The notes beneath the pieces were generated by a model that ran no database searches, was not told the origin of the DNA, and saw only the letters and a program-made list of their open reading frames with translations. This document shows positions 27,495 through 36,210 of a stretch of 64,000 nt of DNA, piece by piece (the first letter of the stretch is position 1; each line of letters begins with the position of its first letter). The stretch comes from Flavobacteriales bacterium. GTDB taxonomy: Bacteria > Bacteroidota > Bacteroidia > Flavobacteriales_F > PHOS-HE28. The stretch is from assembly GCA_016704485.1 (NCBI GenBank), contig JADJAA010000002.1:806001-870000 (forward strand). The letters run 5' to 3'. Both the position numbers and the translations under genes were made by a program.

Positions 27495-28940
27495 TCAGGG
27501 GTGGATGATTACGAGGCGGGAATAACTGAAACTTCCTGATCGATCCATGGTCCCAAGCATGTAGATGCCGTCACCGACCGAAGTTGTAACCTGTTCATTG
27601 TCCTGTATGGCGCCCGTATCAACGATCTGACCATGCATATTGGCCAATGTCCAACTGATATAATTATGGTGACCTGAATAATGGAATGAGCCGGAATTGG
27701 GGTTTGGTCCGATAGCTATGGCTGTGCTCGGTTGCTCCTCGACCGGAAGGGGGTCGAAATTTGATTGAACGGTTTCAAACTGCGTTGTGCCATTCAGGTC
27801 GGTCCGAACTATGAACATGTCTTTCCCACCTGCACCGTATGATTCTGTCCACCCACCGCATATGAATCCATCATTGAGTAGCGCAATAGTTGCCCCAGAA
27901 TCATCACCGAACCCACCGAATGTTCGACCGAATTGAAAATCCCCATTCCAGTAACTCATCAACATGAACATATCCTTTCCACCGCCTCCTGTGGTCTTGG
28001 TATATCCTACTTGAATAAAATCGCCATTAGGCAGCTCGTAATGCTCAAAGCTTTCCTGATCGTTGATCTGCCCCCAGTTCTTATGCCATTGTTCGGAACC
28101 ATTCGCATCGGTTCGCACGTGAAAAGCTTCTGTCCACACTGAATAGCTATGGGTTGACCCTACCATGGAATATCCACCATCCGCAGTTTGTATTACATCG
28201 TATGCAATATCAAGGCTATCTCCCCCATAACTATTCAACCACACTTCGTTTCCAGCAGCGTCCAGTTTCACAAGGAGCGCATCCTTATCTCCACTTGCTG
28301 AAATGACCGAACCCGCCAGAATGAATCCTCCATCGGCAGTAGGTTTTGACGATGATCCTTCCCGTGCAGTAGGTCCGCTAAATAAATTAGACCAGATCAG
28401 TTCGCCATTGCCATCCACTCGAACGTGCCATAACGCACCGCTCACATTCCCGTAACTATATGTAGTGCCCGTCAGAACAAGCCCTCCGTCCGGGAGCAGA
28501 GCTACATCATTGAAAAAATCCCAATCGCTTCCACCATAGGTTTTTTCCCAAAGGATATTTCCCGAACCATCCAGCTTAGCCAAATACCCATCGTATCCCC
28601 CTTCACCGGAACTATTGGTGTAGCCAGTTATGTAGATGAAATCATCAACCGTAACAATGGCGTCAGTTGCGTGCTCTATCCCCGCATTCCCAACTGCAAC
28701 CGACCAGACCATCTCTCCCGAATTCCCCAAACGCACGACATAAATATCTGCCGAACCATTTCCAAAACTGCCAGTGGATCCCACGGCAATGAATTCATTG
28801 GTGCCGATCTTGCGAATGGCGCTGCATTCTTCGTCAGCAAATGCACCGTATGCTTTTCGCCACGTAGTCTGAGCACTTATGCCACTGCTTGTGACCAGGT
28901 ACAAAAATGTTATCAGAACTAGCTGTTTCACGATATTCAT
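27495..28940 (-). CDS. Secreted repeat protein with T9SS sorting domain
   Basis: ATG at 28940 gives the signal peptide MNIVKQLVLITFLYLVTSSG with ISAQ before cleavage. The body has seven or so near-repeats of about 50 residues built around GGYDGYLAKLDGSGNILWEKTYGG and DGGFILAGS; this is the pattern of a beta-propeller of SBBP-like blades. The C-terminus (AIGPNPNSGSFHY through YSRLVIIHP) is a type A sorting domain for type IX secretion. Probably a surface or matrix protein; ligand unknown. A weak TAACTTTA box sits at 28964-28971. Confidence 0.8.
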   Translation of the reverse strand: MNIVKQLVLITFLYLVTSSGISAQTTWRKAYGAFADEECSAIRKIGTNEFIAVGSTGSFGNGSADIYVVRLGNSGEMVWSVAVGNAGIEHATDAIVTVDDFIYITGYTNSSGEGGYDGYLAKLDGSGNILWEKTYGGSDWDFFNDVALLPDGGLVLTGTTYSYGNVSGALWHVRVDGNGELIWSNLFSGPTAREGSSSKPTADGGFILAGSVISASGDKDALLVKLDAAGNEVWLNSYGGDSLDIAYDVIQTADGGYSMVGSTHSYSVWTEAFHVRTDANGSEQWHKNWGQINDQESFEHYELPNGDFIQVGYTKTTGGGGKDMFMLMSYWNGDFQFGRTFGGFGDDSGATIALLNDGFICGGWTESYGAGGKDMFIVRTDLNGTTQFETVQSNFDPLPVEEQPSTAIAIGPNPNSGSFHYSGHHNYISWTLANMHGQIVDTGAIQDNEQVTTSVGDGIYMLGTMDRSGSFSYSRLVIIHP

Positions 28941-29015
28941 CAGGGCAACTCCACGATAGGGGTTAAAGTTATTCATGCGTCCTTGAATCATGGAGCATCA
29001 CTTTACCTTTACACC

Positions 29016-30263
29016 ATGTCCCCACAAGCGGTTCGCAATTTCGGTATTTTTTTGGTGGTATTGTTCTTGATCGATCTCTATGCATACCGGGGTGTAAATA
29101 CTGCTTTGGGCAATCACTCGGTCACGATCCGACGGATGGTTCGGTTCATTTATTGGGCGATATCGCTTGGCATGTTCGCTATGCTGGTGTGGACCATGTT
29201 CAGCTTCAGCAACGTTCGTCGGGATCATAGCTACTTATTCTCATTGGTGGCGCTTTTCCTGCTTTTCTTTCTACCCAAGTTGGTCATTGTGATCTTCCAA
29301 GCGTTGGATGACCTGCTTAATGTGGGACTCTTGGGCATATCAAAATTGACGCCCGGACCGGTCCTATCAAAAGGAGAATCGATCGGGCGGGTGCGCTTTT
29401 TGAGCCAATTGGGATTGATCGTGGCAACGGTTCCATTCGCAGGTGTTCTTTATGGCGTAACCAAGGGAAGAAGGACGTTCAATGTCTCTCACGTGCCTAT
29501 CCGGTCCAAAAACCTTCCATCAGCGTTCGCCGGTGTTAAGATCGTGCAGATCAGTGACATGCATTTGGGTAGCTACGGTAATGATCTTTCAATGGTCCGC
29601 AATGGTGTGGAATTGATCAATGAACAACATCCGGATCTGATCATTTTCACTGGTGATCTGGTAAATGATTATGCAACGGAAGCTGAACCGTTCATTGAGG
29701 CGATCGGTGAATTGAAAGCACGGATCGGGAAATTCTCCATTCTAGGGAACCATGACTACAGCGATTACACCAACTGGGAAAGCGCAGAGGCCAAGGCTGC
29801 CAATTTGGATCGGTTGAAAATGATCCATAAGGAAATGGGTTTCCGGTTAATGCTTGACGAGAACCTTCCATTGGAAATGCAGGGTGAACAGATCGGCTTG
29901 CTTGGGGTACAGAATTGGGGTAAGAGTTTTCAGAAATACGGTGATCTGGGCAAAACCATCAAGGGGTCTGAACATTATCCGTTCCGCATATTATTAAGCC
30001 ACGATCCCACCCACTGGGATGCTCAAGTAATGGGAACTGGTATAGACCTGATGCTGAGCGGCCATACGCATGGAGCGCAATTGGGGGTTAAGATCGGGTC
30101 CAAGACCTATAGTCCTGCGCAATGGGTCTACAAGCAATGGGCAGGGCTTTATTCGGAAGGAGATCAGAAACTCTACGTGAACCGAGGGTTCGGTTTTATC
30201 GGCTTCCCGGGTCGCGTGGGTATGCCACCGGAGATCACTGTTCTAGAGCTACAGAAAGGCTGA
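29016..30263 (+). CDS. Membrane-anchored metallophosphoesterase
   Basis: Calcineurin-like phosphoesterase with an N-terminal membrane domain of about four helices (first, NFGIFLVVLFLIDLYAY). The dinuclear metal site is complete: ISDMHLGS near residue 180, FTGDLVND, LGNHDY, LSHDPTHW and SGHTHGAQ. YaeI-type enzymes with this order act on lipid or nucleotide phosphates such as UDP-diacylglucosamine; the substrate here is unknown. ATG at 29016 is chosen over an upstream ATG at 28983; a TACCTTTA near-consensus box lies 8 bp before it. Confidence 0.85.
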   Translation: MSPQAVRNFGIFLVVLFLIDLYAYRGVNTALGNHSVTIRRMVRFIYWAISLGMFAMLVWTMFSFSNVRRDHSYLFSLVALFLLFFLPKLVIVIFQALDDLLNVGLLGISKLTPGPVLSKGESIGRVRFLSQLGLIVATVPFAGVLYGVTKGRRTFNVSHVPIRSKNLPSAFAGVKIVQISDMHLGSYGNDLSMVRNGVELINEQHPDLIIFTGDLVNDYATEAEPFIEAIGELKARIGKFSILGNHDYSDYTNWESAEAKAANLDRLKMIHKEMGFRLMLDENLPLEMQGEQIGLLGVQNWGKSFQKYGDLGKTIKGSEHYPFRILLSHDPTHWDAQVMGTGIDLMLSGHTHGAQLGVKIGSKTYSPAQWVYKQWAGLYSEGDQKLYVNRGFGFIGFPGRVGMPPEITVLELQKG

Positions 30264-30269
30264 CCAGCT

Positions 30270-31130
30270 TCATGCTGGGAACACCCTACCCGCTTTTTCG
30301 ACCGACCGTGCCAATAGATCGAGGTCCAGTCCGGTAATGACTCCGCGGCTTTCCAGGTCACCCACGAACAGTTCCATTGCGAGATTCCCTACAAGGTCAT
30401 CATCGGCCATTGGGCATCCACCATATCCTTTCAGAGCACCATCAAACCGTCGGCATCCGGCATTCCACGCAGCGTCCACTTTCGGTTTCCAGTTATCTAA
30501 GCGTGCGTGAAGGTGAGCTCCGAATTCAACCAGCGGTAGTTCCGGGATCAATGAGGTGAACATTGCGTGAATGGCATCCGGGCTTGCAATGCCTACCGTA
30601 TCGCTCAATGCTATTATTCGAACCCCTAGCTCATTCACCAAACGATCGGTCCAGTGAATTGCGATCTCAGCATCCCATTGATCCCCATACGGATTTCCGA
30701 ACGCCATGCTGATGTAGACTATCAACTCCTTATTGGCCTTGCGCGCTATTTCCGCTATGGCAGCCGTTCGAACCCAAGAACCTTCGATGCTGGTATTGGT
30801 ATTGCGCTGTTGGAAAGTCTCACTGATGCTGAACGGATAACCCAGATAATTTACTCGCTCTTGCTTCGCAGCATCCTCTGCTCCACGTTCATTAGCAACG
30901 ATCACGAGCAATTTGCTTTTGGAATTCTCCAGATCGACCCGTTCCAACACTTCCGCGGTATCGGCCATCTGCGGGATCGCCTTGGGACTTACGAAACTAC
31001 CTATGTCGATCGTATCGAATCCCACCTTCAATAAGCCGTTCAAATAGTCCACTTTCACATCTGTGGGAATGAATTCGTGGATGCCTTGCATGGCATCCCG
31101 AGGGCATTCGATCAGTTTTACTTTTTCCAT
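30270..31130 (-). CDS. Hydroxymethylglutaryl-CoA lyase-like enzyme
   Basis: A 286-residue TIM-barrel enzyme of the DRE-TIM metallolyase superfamily. It starts KVKLIECPRDAMQG, corresponding to the substrate-binding Arg-Asp strand, and ends with the Cys loop GYGGCPMADDD near residue 245. HMG-CoA lyase cleaves HMG-CoA to acetoacetate and acetyl-CoA in leucine breakdown and ketogenesis. Alternative: a related aldolase/lyase. It overlaps pyrD by 13 bp, so the two are co-transcribed. Confidence 0.82.
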   Translation of the reverse strand: MEKVKLIECPRDAMQGIHEFIPTDVKVDYLNGLLKVGFDTIDIGSFVSPKAIPQMADTAEVLERVDLENSKSKLLVIVANERGAEDAAKQERVNYLGYPFSISETFQQRNTNTSIEGSWVRTAAIAEIARKANKELIVYISMAFGNPYGDQWDAEIAIHWTDRLVNELGVRIIALSDTVGIASPDAIHAMFTSLIPELPLVEFGAHLHARLDNWKPKVDAAWNAGCRRFDGALKGYGGCPMADDDLVGNLAMELFVGDLESRGVITGLDLDLLARSVEKAGRVFPA

Positions 31131-32194
31131 TTCACGTACACCTTATTGATCTGCTTTAACAATGCCGGGCCTTCATAAACAAGCCCTGTATAAACCTGAA
31201 CGAGGTCTGCACCGGCTTCGAACTTTTCCATGGCCGCTTCTGCATTATCGATGCCCCCAACACCAATGATCACGACCGGTCTTGGAAGTCGAACACGCAG
31301 ATAGCGCACAACCTCAGTGGATCGTGTCCGTACCGGAGAGCCACTCACACCACCTGCGCCCATGGCTTCCACATCGGCTTTCGGGGTAATAAGGTCATTG
31401 CGAGAAATGGTCGTGTTCGTCGCTACCACTCCTTCAATACCACTTTCTTTCACCACGGCTACAATATCATCCAACTGCTCATCTGTAAGATCCGGTGCTA
31501 TCTTCAATAAAATCGGACGCACGGGCATTTTCTCTTCAGTCACCCCAGAGAGCGCGAGGCGATCATCAGGGGCTGATATTCTGATCCTCTGATCTTTTAA
31601 TGCGCTTAAGATCTCCAACAACGGTCCTTTTTCCTGCAACGCACGTAGACCGGGTGTATTCGGACTACTCACGTTTACTACGAAATAGTCCACAACTGAA
31701 TACAGCGCTTTGAAACAGATCACATAGTCGTTGATCGCTTCCTCGTTAGGTGTGTCCTTGTTCTTACCGATGTTGCCTCCGACAATAATGCCAGGTTTGC
31801 GCTGTTTCAAGCGCGCAACCGCTGCTTCTACACCTTCATTATTGAAGCCCATACGGTTGATCAATGCCCTATCCGGTTTCAATCTGAATAAGCGGGGTTC
31901 TGGGTTACCGGGCTGCGCCTTCGGTGTAACAGTACCGATCTCCACAAAACCGAACCCGATGCGACCTAACGCATCCACATGTTCCGCATTCTTATCCATT
32001 CCTGCTGCCAGACCAACTGGTCCCGGAAACCGAAGCCCCATCAATTCAAGTGAAGCATTCGCCGGAGGGCGCTTCCCGCCAAAAAGCCCTAATGCACCGG
32101 GAATGAGTTTAACAGCTTCGAGCAATGAAAACGTAAGCCTGTGAGCTCTCTCCGGGGAGAATTGAAATAGTAATGGTCGAATAAAGCGATACAT
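31118..32194 (-). CDS. pyrD: Dihydroorotate dehydrogenase (quinone), class 2
   Basis: Membrane-associated FMN enzyme converting dihydroorotate to orotate in pyrimidine synthesis. The N-terminal helix extension (MYRFIRPLLFQFSPERAHR) is diagnostic of class 2 enzymes that hand electrons to quinones. Signature segments are VGLAAGMDKN, NRMGFNNEG, NVSSPNTPGLR with the catalytic Ser, and IGVGGIDN. Length 358 residues is as expected. A TACCTTCG box sits 8 bp upstream of the ATG. Confidence 0.95.
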   Translation of the reverse strand: MYRFIRPLLFQFSPERAHRLTFSLLEAVKLIPGALGLFGGKRPPANASLELMGLRFPGPVGLAAGMDKNAEHVDALGRIGFGFVEIGTVTPKAQPGNPEPRLFRLKPDRALINRMGFNNEGVEAAVARLKQRKPGIIVGGNIGKNKDTPNEEAINDYVICFKALYSVVDYFVVNVSSPNTPGLRALQEKGPLLEILSALKDQRIRISAPDDRLALSGVTEEKMPVRPILLKIAPDLTDEQLDDIVAVVKESGIEGVVATNTTISRNDLITPKADVEAMGAGGVSGSPVRTRSTEVVRYLRVRLPRPVVIIGVGGIDNAEAAMEKFEAGADLVQVYTGLVYEGPALLKQINKVYVKWKK

Positions 32195-32202
32195 CGAAGG
32201 CG

Positions 32203-32210
32203 CGAAGGTA
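32203..32210 (-). promoter_or_regulatory. -7 promoter box TACCTTCG for pyrD
   Basis: Read on the minus strand it is TAnnTTCG, one base from TAnnTTTG, and only 8 bp before the ATG. Confidence 0.35.
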
Positions 32211-32247
32211 GCGCGACCGGTTCGGTTGAATTCAGGTCTTCACTTCC

Positions 32248-34494
32248 TCAATTCAACGCCCATCGTACCCCAATAAATCCGCGCGCACCCTGCACTGGTG
32301 CGTACATATAGCTCGTATCGAATGTGTATCCGTTGGGGTTTGTACTAGGGTCGTTCGCGTTACGATCGAACGGATCGGATGGACGCATCAACGGATCCCT
32401 CGGCATGAAGTTCAGCATGTTCTTCACACCACCATAACATTCGAAACGGTCATTGAATTTGTGCGTCACCTGTAAGTTGATCAATGCATAGGTTGGTGAG
32501 TATTCCGGGCGAAAGTCGTTGGTTTGGATCGGTAACCGCATGGGTCCGTACCATTGTCCGGTCAGGTCGGCGGTCCATTGCTTTGGGAATTCATAGCTCG
32601 CTGTGATGGTTCCTGACCATTCAGGTGCAAAGTATTGGGTGGAACTAATTCCGTCTTGTACTGTAAAGACCTGCATCCACGTGGCACCAGCAATAACGCG
32701 CAATGGGTTCCCGATGCGTGCTTCGAGGTTCAAACTTGCACCGCGCGAAGTGCCATGACCATTGAGGTTCCGGTATATGATCTGATCTTGATCAGTAGTG
32801 TAATCCGGCAGAATGCGATTGCTGAAATGGGTGTAGAACAAGGACCCATCTAAACCAAAGAAGCGTTTTTCACCAGGCCATTTTCGTATGATATTCAGCG
32901 TTCCGTTCAATGAACGCTCCGGCAACAGATCGCCTTCTATCAATACTTGGCGTGAACCGGTAAGCGCTGCGTGCTCCTCTGTGAACAAATTCACCACACG
33001 ATAGCCGGTTCCGAAGTTGGCGCGAACAGCCCAGCGGCCATTTGGGGCCCATTTATAGGCAATGCGAGGGCTTTGCACCAATCCATGATTCCGATCATGG
33101 TCAACACGATAACCGAGCAATAATTTGTGGGTTTCCGTCACGCTCCATTCATCTTGCAAGAAAAGGCCAGGGAGCGGTAAGATCTGTGGTGCATTGTGTC
33201 TCACTTCGCCTTCGTACCGAGCAGTCCCTATAGTGTTGTCATCATACCATGTGTAACGATAGGCCAAGCCGTATAGGGCATCATGTCGTGCTCCGAAACG
33301 CTTGCTACCATAAAGTTGTGCGAAGAATACGCGTTGGTCGGCATCGTACGGTGTAGTTCCATAGAAGGATCGCTGCTGATGTCCATTTGCACTTAATTGT
33401 GCGGTCAAATTTCCGGGTACTGGGAGTTGATACTGACCGATCACTTCCCATCTGCGTGTGGCGATGTTCTCGCCGTACAAACTATCACTACCTGCAAAGG
33501 CCGGAGTCCACTTCATGTCACCGCCCCACCGATCTTCGTGCACATAACGAACGGCAATACTTGCCACTTTACTGTCAGGTCTACGAACGGTGAATTTGTT
33601 GAATAAGGAAACCCTTTCTTGCAGTGTTACATCGGTAAAGCCGTCGTTATTGTGATCCACTGGAACTGAGTAATTGAACACGCTAACACCCAATAGATCG
33701 CTTACCTTCTTTTGACCAAACCGCAAACCAATATCCGCATTGTACTCTTGGTAGGTAGTTGCCATAAGGTCCACAACAGCGCGTGGTGCTAGTACCGGGT
33801 CCTTCGTGATCACGTTCACCAAGCCACCCATTGCCTCGCTACCATACAAAGAAGAACCTGGACCTTTAACGATCTCGACGCGCTCAACCAAACTGGTCGG
33901 GATCCCGCTAAGGCCGTACACGGTGCTCAGCCCACTTACGATCGGCATACCATCGATCAACACCATCGTATATGGGCCCTCCATACCGTTGATGTGGATA
34001 TCTCCAGTGTTGCATACGCTGCAATTGATCTGCGGTCGCACACCGTTCACCATGCCAACAGCATCGAACAATGATGGGCTGGGGTTTTTACGGAACAAGG
34101 CCGGAGTGATCACCTCAACCGAAACCGGACTATCGCTGCGCGAAACTTCACGCATGGTACCTGTAATGACGACTTCTTCGAGACCGTTGATATCCCCCAC
34201 GAGTTCGATATCACCAAGATCCATCGCATCAGAAGTGGCCTTGAAGGAGATCTCCTTCCTCACGAAGCCCAGCCCAGTTGCAACCAGAACATAGTTTCCC
34301 GGAAGTTCCAGTTCGATCATGAAATGGCCATTCATATCGGAAGATGTCCCTTGAGAAGAGCCCTTCAGAGCAACGCTGGCGTATGGCACGGCACTTCCCT
34401 TAGAGACGAATCTTCCACGAATGGAAATATCCTGTGCGAAAGAGCCCAACTGCAAGGTCATGACCGAGAGAATAGCCAGCCAGCGAAACATCAT
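32248..34494 (-). CDS. TonB-dependent outer membrane receptor
   Basis: A 748-residue receptor with signal peptide, an N-terminal carboxypeptidase-like beta-sandwich (ISIRGRFVSKGSAVPYASVAL), a plug (EVITPALFRKNPSPSLFDAV, VERVEIVKGPGSSLYGSEAMGG) and a 22-strand-type barrel ending FIGVRWALN. The plug contains NCSVCNTGDIHINGMEGPY, a Cys-x-x-Cys form shared by a group of receptors that sit beside metal genes. It diverges from an MntR/DtxR-like regulator, and its promoter overlaps that regulator's likely operators. Probable cargo is a metal (Mn, Fe or Zn) or metal chelate; not proven. Confidence 0.9.
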   Translation of the reverse strand: MMFRWLAILSVMTLQLGSFAQDISIRGRFVSKGSAVPYASVALKGSSQGTSSDMNGHFMIELELPGNYVLVATGLGFVRKEISFKATSDAMDLGDIELVGDINGLEEVVITGTMREVSRSDSPVSVEVITPALFRKNPSPSLFDAVGMVNGVRPQINCSVCNTGDIHINGMEGPYTMVLIDGMPIVSGLSTVYGLSGIPTSLVERVEIVKGPGSSLYGSEAMGGLVNVITKDPVLAPRAVVDLMATTYQEYNADIGLRFGQKKVSDLLGVSVFNYSVPVDHNNDGFTDVTLQERVSLFNKFTVRRPDSKVASIAVRYVHEDRWGGDMKWTPAFAGSDSLYGENIATRRWEVIGQYQLPVPGNLTAQLSANGHQQRSFYGTTPYDADQRVFFAQLYGSKRFGARHDALYGLAYRYTWYDDNTIGTARYEGEVRHNAPQILPLPGLFLQDEWSVTETHKLLLGYRVDHDRNHGLVQSPRIAYKWAPNGRWAVRANFGTGYRVVNLFTEEHAALTGSRQVLIEGDLLPERSLNGTLNIIRKWPGEKRFFGLDGSLFYTHFSNRILPDYTTDQDQIIYRNLNGHGTSRGASLNLEARIGNPLRVIAGATWMQVFTVQDGISSTQYFAPEWSGTITASYEFPKQWTADLTGQWYGPMRLPIQTNDFRPEYSPTYALINLQVTHKFNDRFECYGGVKNMLNFMPRDPLMRPSDPFDRNANDPSTNPNGYTFDTSYMYAPVQGARGFIGVRWALN

Positions 34495-34498
34495 GCGT

Positions 34499-34506
34499 CA
34501 AAGCTA
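34499..34506 (-). promoter_or_regulatory. -7 promoter box TAGCTTTG for the TonB receptor
   Basis: Perfect TAnnTTTG, minus strand, four bases before the receptor ATG at 34494. Its right end overlaps the first operator dyad. Confidence 0.5.
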
Positions 34507-34539
34507 ACTTAAAATTTAGCTGAAACTAAATATATTTAG
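34503..34539. promoter_or_regulatory. Overlapping dyad operators for a DtxR/MntR-like regulator
   Basis: Three overlapping dyads: GCTAACTTA with AAATTTAGC (34503-34520, 7 of 9 pairs), TTTAG with CTAAA (34515-34530), and the perfect 14-bp palindrome CTAAATATATTTAG (34526-34539). All share the half-site CTAAA/TTTAG. The array covers the region between the two -7 boxes of the divergent TonB receptor and regulator genes. DtxR-family sites are usually AT-rich palindromes of this type. Binding is inferred. Confidence 0.6.
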
Positions 34540-34556
34540 AGACAAGTAACAATTAC

Positions 34557-34564
34557 TATCTTCG
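34557..34564 (+). promoter_or_regulatory. -7 promoter box TATCTTCG for the MntR-like regulator
   Basis: One mismatch to TAnnTTTG, 13 bp ahead of the ATG at 34578. The 14-bp palindrome falls at the -33 position. Confidence 0.4.
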
Positions 34565-34577
34565 TACCAGGAACAAA

Positions 34578-35240
34578 ATGTTGAGCCGTAGCGAAGAAGA
34601 CCATATCAAAGCCGTGCATGCCTTGTTGCAAAAAGGACAAAGTGCAAGCACTACTGATGTTGCAGAGCGCCTTGGCATCAAGGCAAGTAGTGTTACCGTA
34701 ATGTTGAAGAAGCTTGCTGAAAAGGGGCTGATGAAGCATCAACCGTACCATGGAGTGCAGCTAACAGCAAAAGGCAATGTGGCGGCATTGAAATTGGTAC
34801 GTAAACATCGGCTATGGGAAACATTCTTGGTAGAGCGACTAGGATTCGGTTGGGATGAGGTACACGTAGTGGCCGAACAAATGGAACATGTGAGCAGCGA
34901 TAAACTGACCAACAGTTTGGATGATTATTTGGGTAATCCGAGTTTCGATCCGCACGGCGACCCTATACCGGACCGTAATGGAAAAGTGAAAAGCCGGACC
35001 GTAAAGTCATTGACCGAATGCGCTATTGGTGATCGCGTTCGAATAGCTGCGGTTAAGGACCCGAGCGATCCTTTATTGAACTTATTGGACCAAAAAGGTA
35101 TAGGGATCGGAATGGTCTTTCAAATAGAAGCGCAATTGGCCTTTGATGGGAGTGTGGAATTGCGGAGCAAACAAGGACCAACCTACACCTTGAGCGCATT
35201 GGTGGCCGATCAACTTCAAGTAGAGCCCGCCAAAGCGTAA
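34578..35240 (+). CDS. MntR/DtxR-family metal-dependent transcriptional regulator
   Basis: A 220-residue repressor. Residues 1-60 form a winged helix-turn-helix (TDVAERLGIKASSVTVMLKKL), followed by the dimerisation/metal-binding domain (KLVRKHRLWETFLVERLGF, VAEQMEHVSSDKL, SFDPHGDPIP), and a C-terminal SH3-like FeoA domain (about 140-220). These regulators repress metal uptake genes when loaded with Mn, Fe or Zn. It is followed after 6 bp by a ZIP transporter and lies divergent to the TonB receptor, so it likely controls both. Confidence 0.9.
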   Translation: MLSRSEEDHIKAVHALLQKGQSASTTDVAERLGIKASSVTVMLKKLAEKGLMKHQPYHGVQLTAKGNVAALKLVRKHRLWETFLVERLGFGWDEVHVVAEQMEHVSSDKLTNSLDDYLGNPSFDPHGDPIPDRNGKVKSRTVKSLTECAIGDRVRIAAVKDPSDPLLNLLDQKGIGIGMVFQIEAQLAFDGSVELRSKQGPTYTLSALVADQLQVEPAKA

Positions 35241-35246
35241 ATCAAG

Positions 35247-36068
35247 ATGAGAACGATCATTGAATATTTTGAGAGCATCGATCCGGTATTAGCTGCGTTC
35301 CTAGCTACCATGTTCACTTGGTTGGTCACGGCAGCTGGTGCCTCGATCGTTTTCTTCTTCAAGACCCTGAGCCGCAGGTGGCTCGATGGTATGCTCGGCT
35401 TTACCGGAGGCGTGATGATCGCAGCCAGCTTCTGGAGCTTGTTGGCACCTAGCATTGAGATCAGTGAGCGCCTAGGCATGATCAAGTGGCTTCCACCGGC
35501 CATCGGATTTGCAGCAGGTGCCATGTTCCTGTTCGTGTTGGATAAATATGTGCCCCATCTACATATCAACTTCGATCCGAAGAACAGCGAAGGCCCGAAA
35601 ACGGAATGGCGTAGCACTACCCTATTGATATTGGCAATAACCCTACACAACATTCCGGAAGGTCTGGCTGTTGGCGTGTTGTTCGGTGGCGTAGCGGCGG
35701 GAATGCCAGAAGCGACAATTGGTGGTGCGGTGGCGCTAGCGATTGGTATCGGGCTCCAGAATTTTCCTGAGGGAATTGCCGTGAGCATGCCGTTACGCCG
35801 ATTAGGTGTAAGCCGGAGGAGAAGCTTCTGGTACGGCCAGCTCAGCGCGATCGTAGAGCCGATAGCCGGTGTGATCGGCGCGTTGGCCGTGATCTGGATG
35901 CAGCCCGTTCTCCCCTATGCGTTGGCCTTTGCCGCAGGTGCCATGATCTATGTGGTCGTAGAAGAAGTGATCCCGGAAACACAGCAGGACAACTACACGG
36001 ATGTTGCAACACTTGGTTTCATCGGAGGCTTTCTGGTGATGATGATCCTGGATGTGGCTTTGGGTTGA
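35247..36068 (+). CDS. ZIP family metal transporter
   Basis: A 273-residue inner membrane transporter for divalent metals. The two signature helices are ITLHNIPEGLAVGVLFGGVA and GIGLQNFPEGIAVSMPLRR, carrying the metal-binding His/Asn-x-x-Glu sets. The cytoplasmic loop between helices III and IV is moderately short. It is one operon with the MntR-like regulator. Together with the TonB receptor it completes an outer-to-inner membrane metal route. Metal specificity is not readable. Confidence 0.92.
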   Translation: MRTIIEYFESIDPVLAAFLATMFTWLVTAAGASIVFFFKTLSRRWLDGMLGFTGGVMIAASFWSLLAPSIEISERLGMIKWLPPAIGFAAGAMFLFVLDKYVPHLHINFDPKNSEGPKTEWRSTTLLILAITLHNIPEGLAVGVLFGGVAAGMPEATIGGAVALAIGIGLQNFPEGIAVSMPLRRLGVSRRRSFWYGQLSAIVEPIAGVIGALAVIWMQPVLPYALAFAAGAMIYVVVEEVIPETQQDNYTDVATLGFIGGFLVMMILDVALG

Positions 36069-36195
36069 TAGTTGTTAGATCTTGGTTGTTCTTAGTTGGT
36101 GTAGATCCGTGGCTTCCTTGTGAAACGATCTTATTGGGAAACGTACCATTCCTTGATGTCGACTAACAACCAGCAATGATCAACCAAGGTCTCCG
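36069..36195. repeat. Gap with short opposed repeats before smpB
   Basis: GTTGTTAG at 36071-36078 and CTTGGTTG at 36081-36088 reappear in inverted form as CTAACAAC (36163-36170) and CAACCAAG (36181-36188), but in an order that cannot form one nested stem. No gene is visible. Confidence 0.4.
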
Positions 36196-36203
36196 TAGTT
36201 TCG
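36196..36203 (+). promoter_or_regulatory. -7 promoter box TAGTTTCG for smpB
   Basis: TAnnTTCG seven bases before the smpB ATG. The same TAGTTTCG recurs at 57555-57562. Confidence 0.35.
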
Positions 36204-36210
36204 CGCCGCT

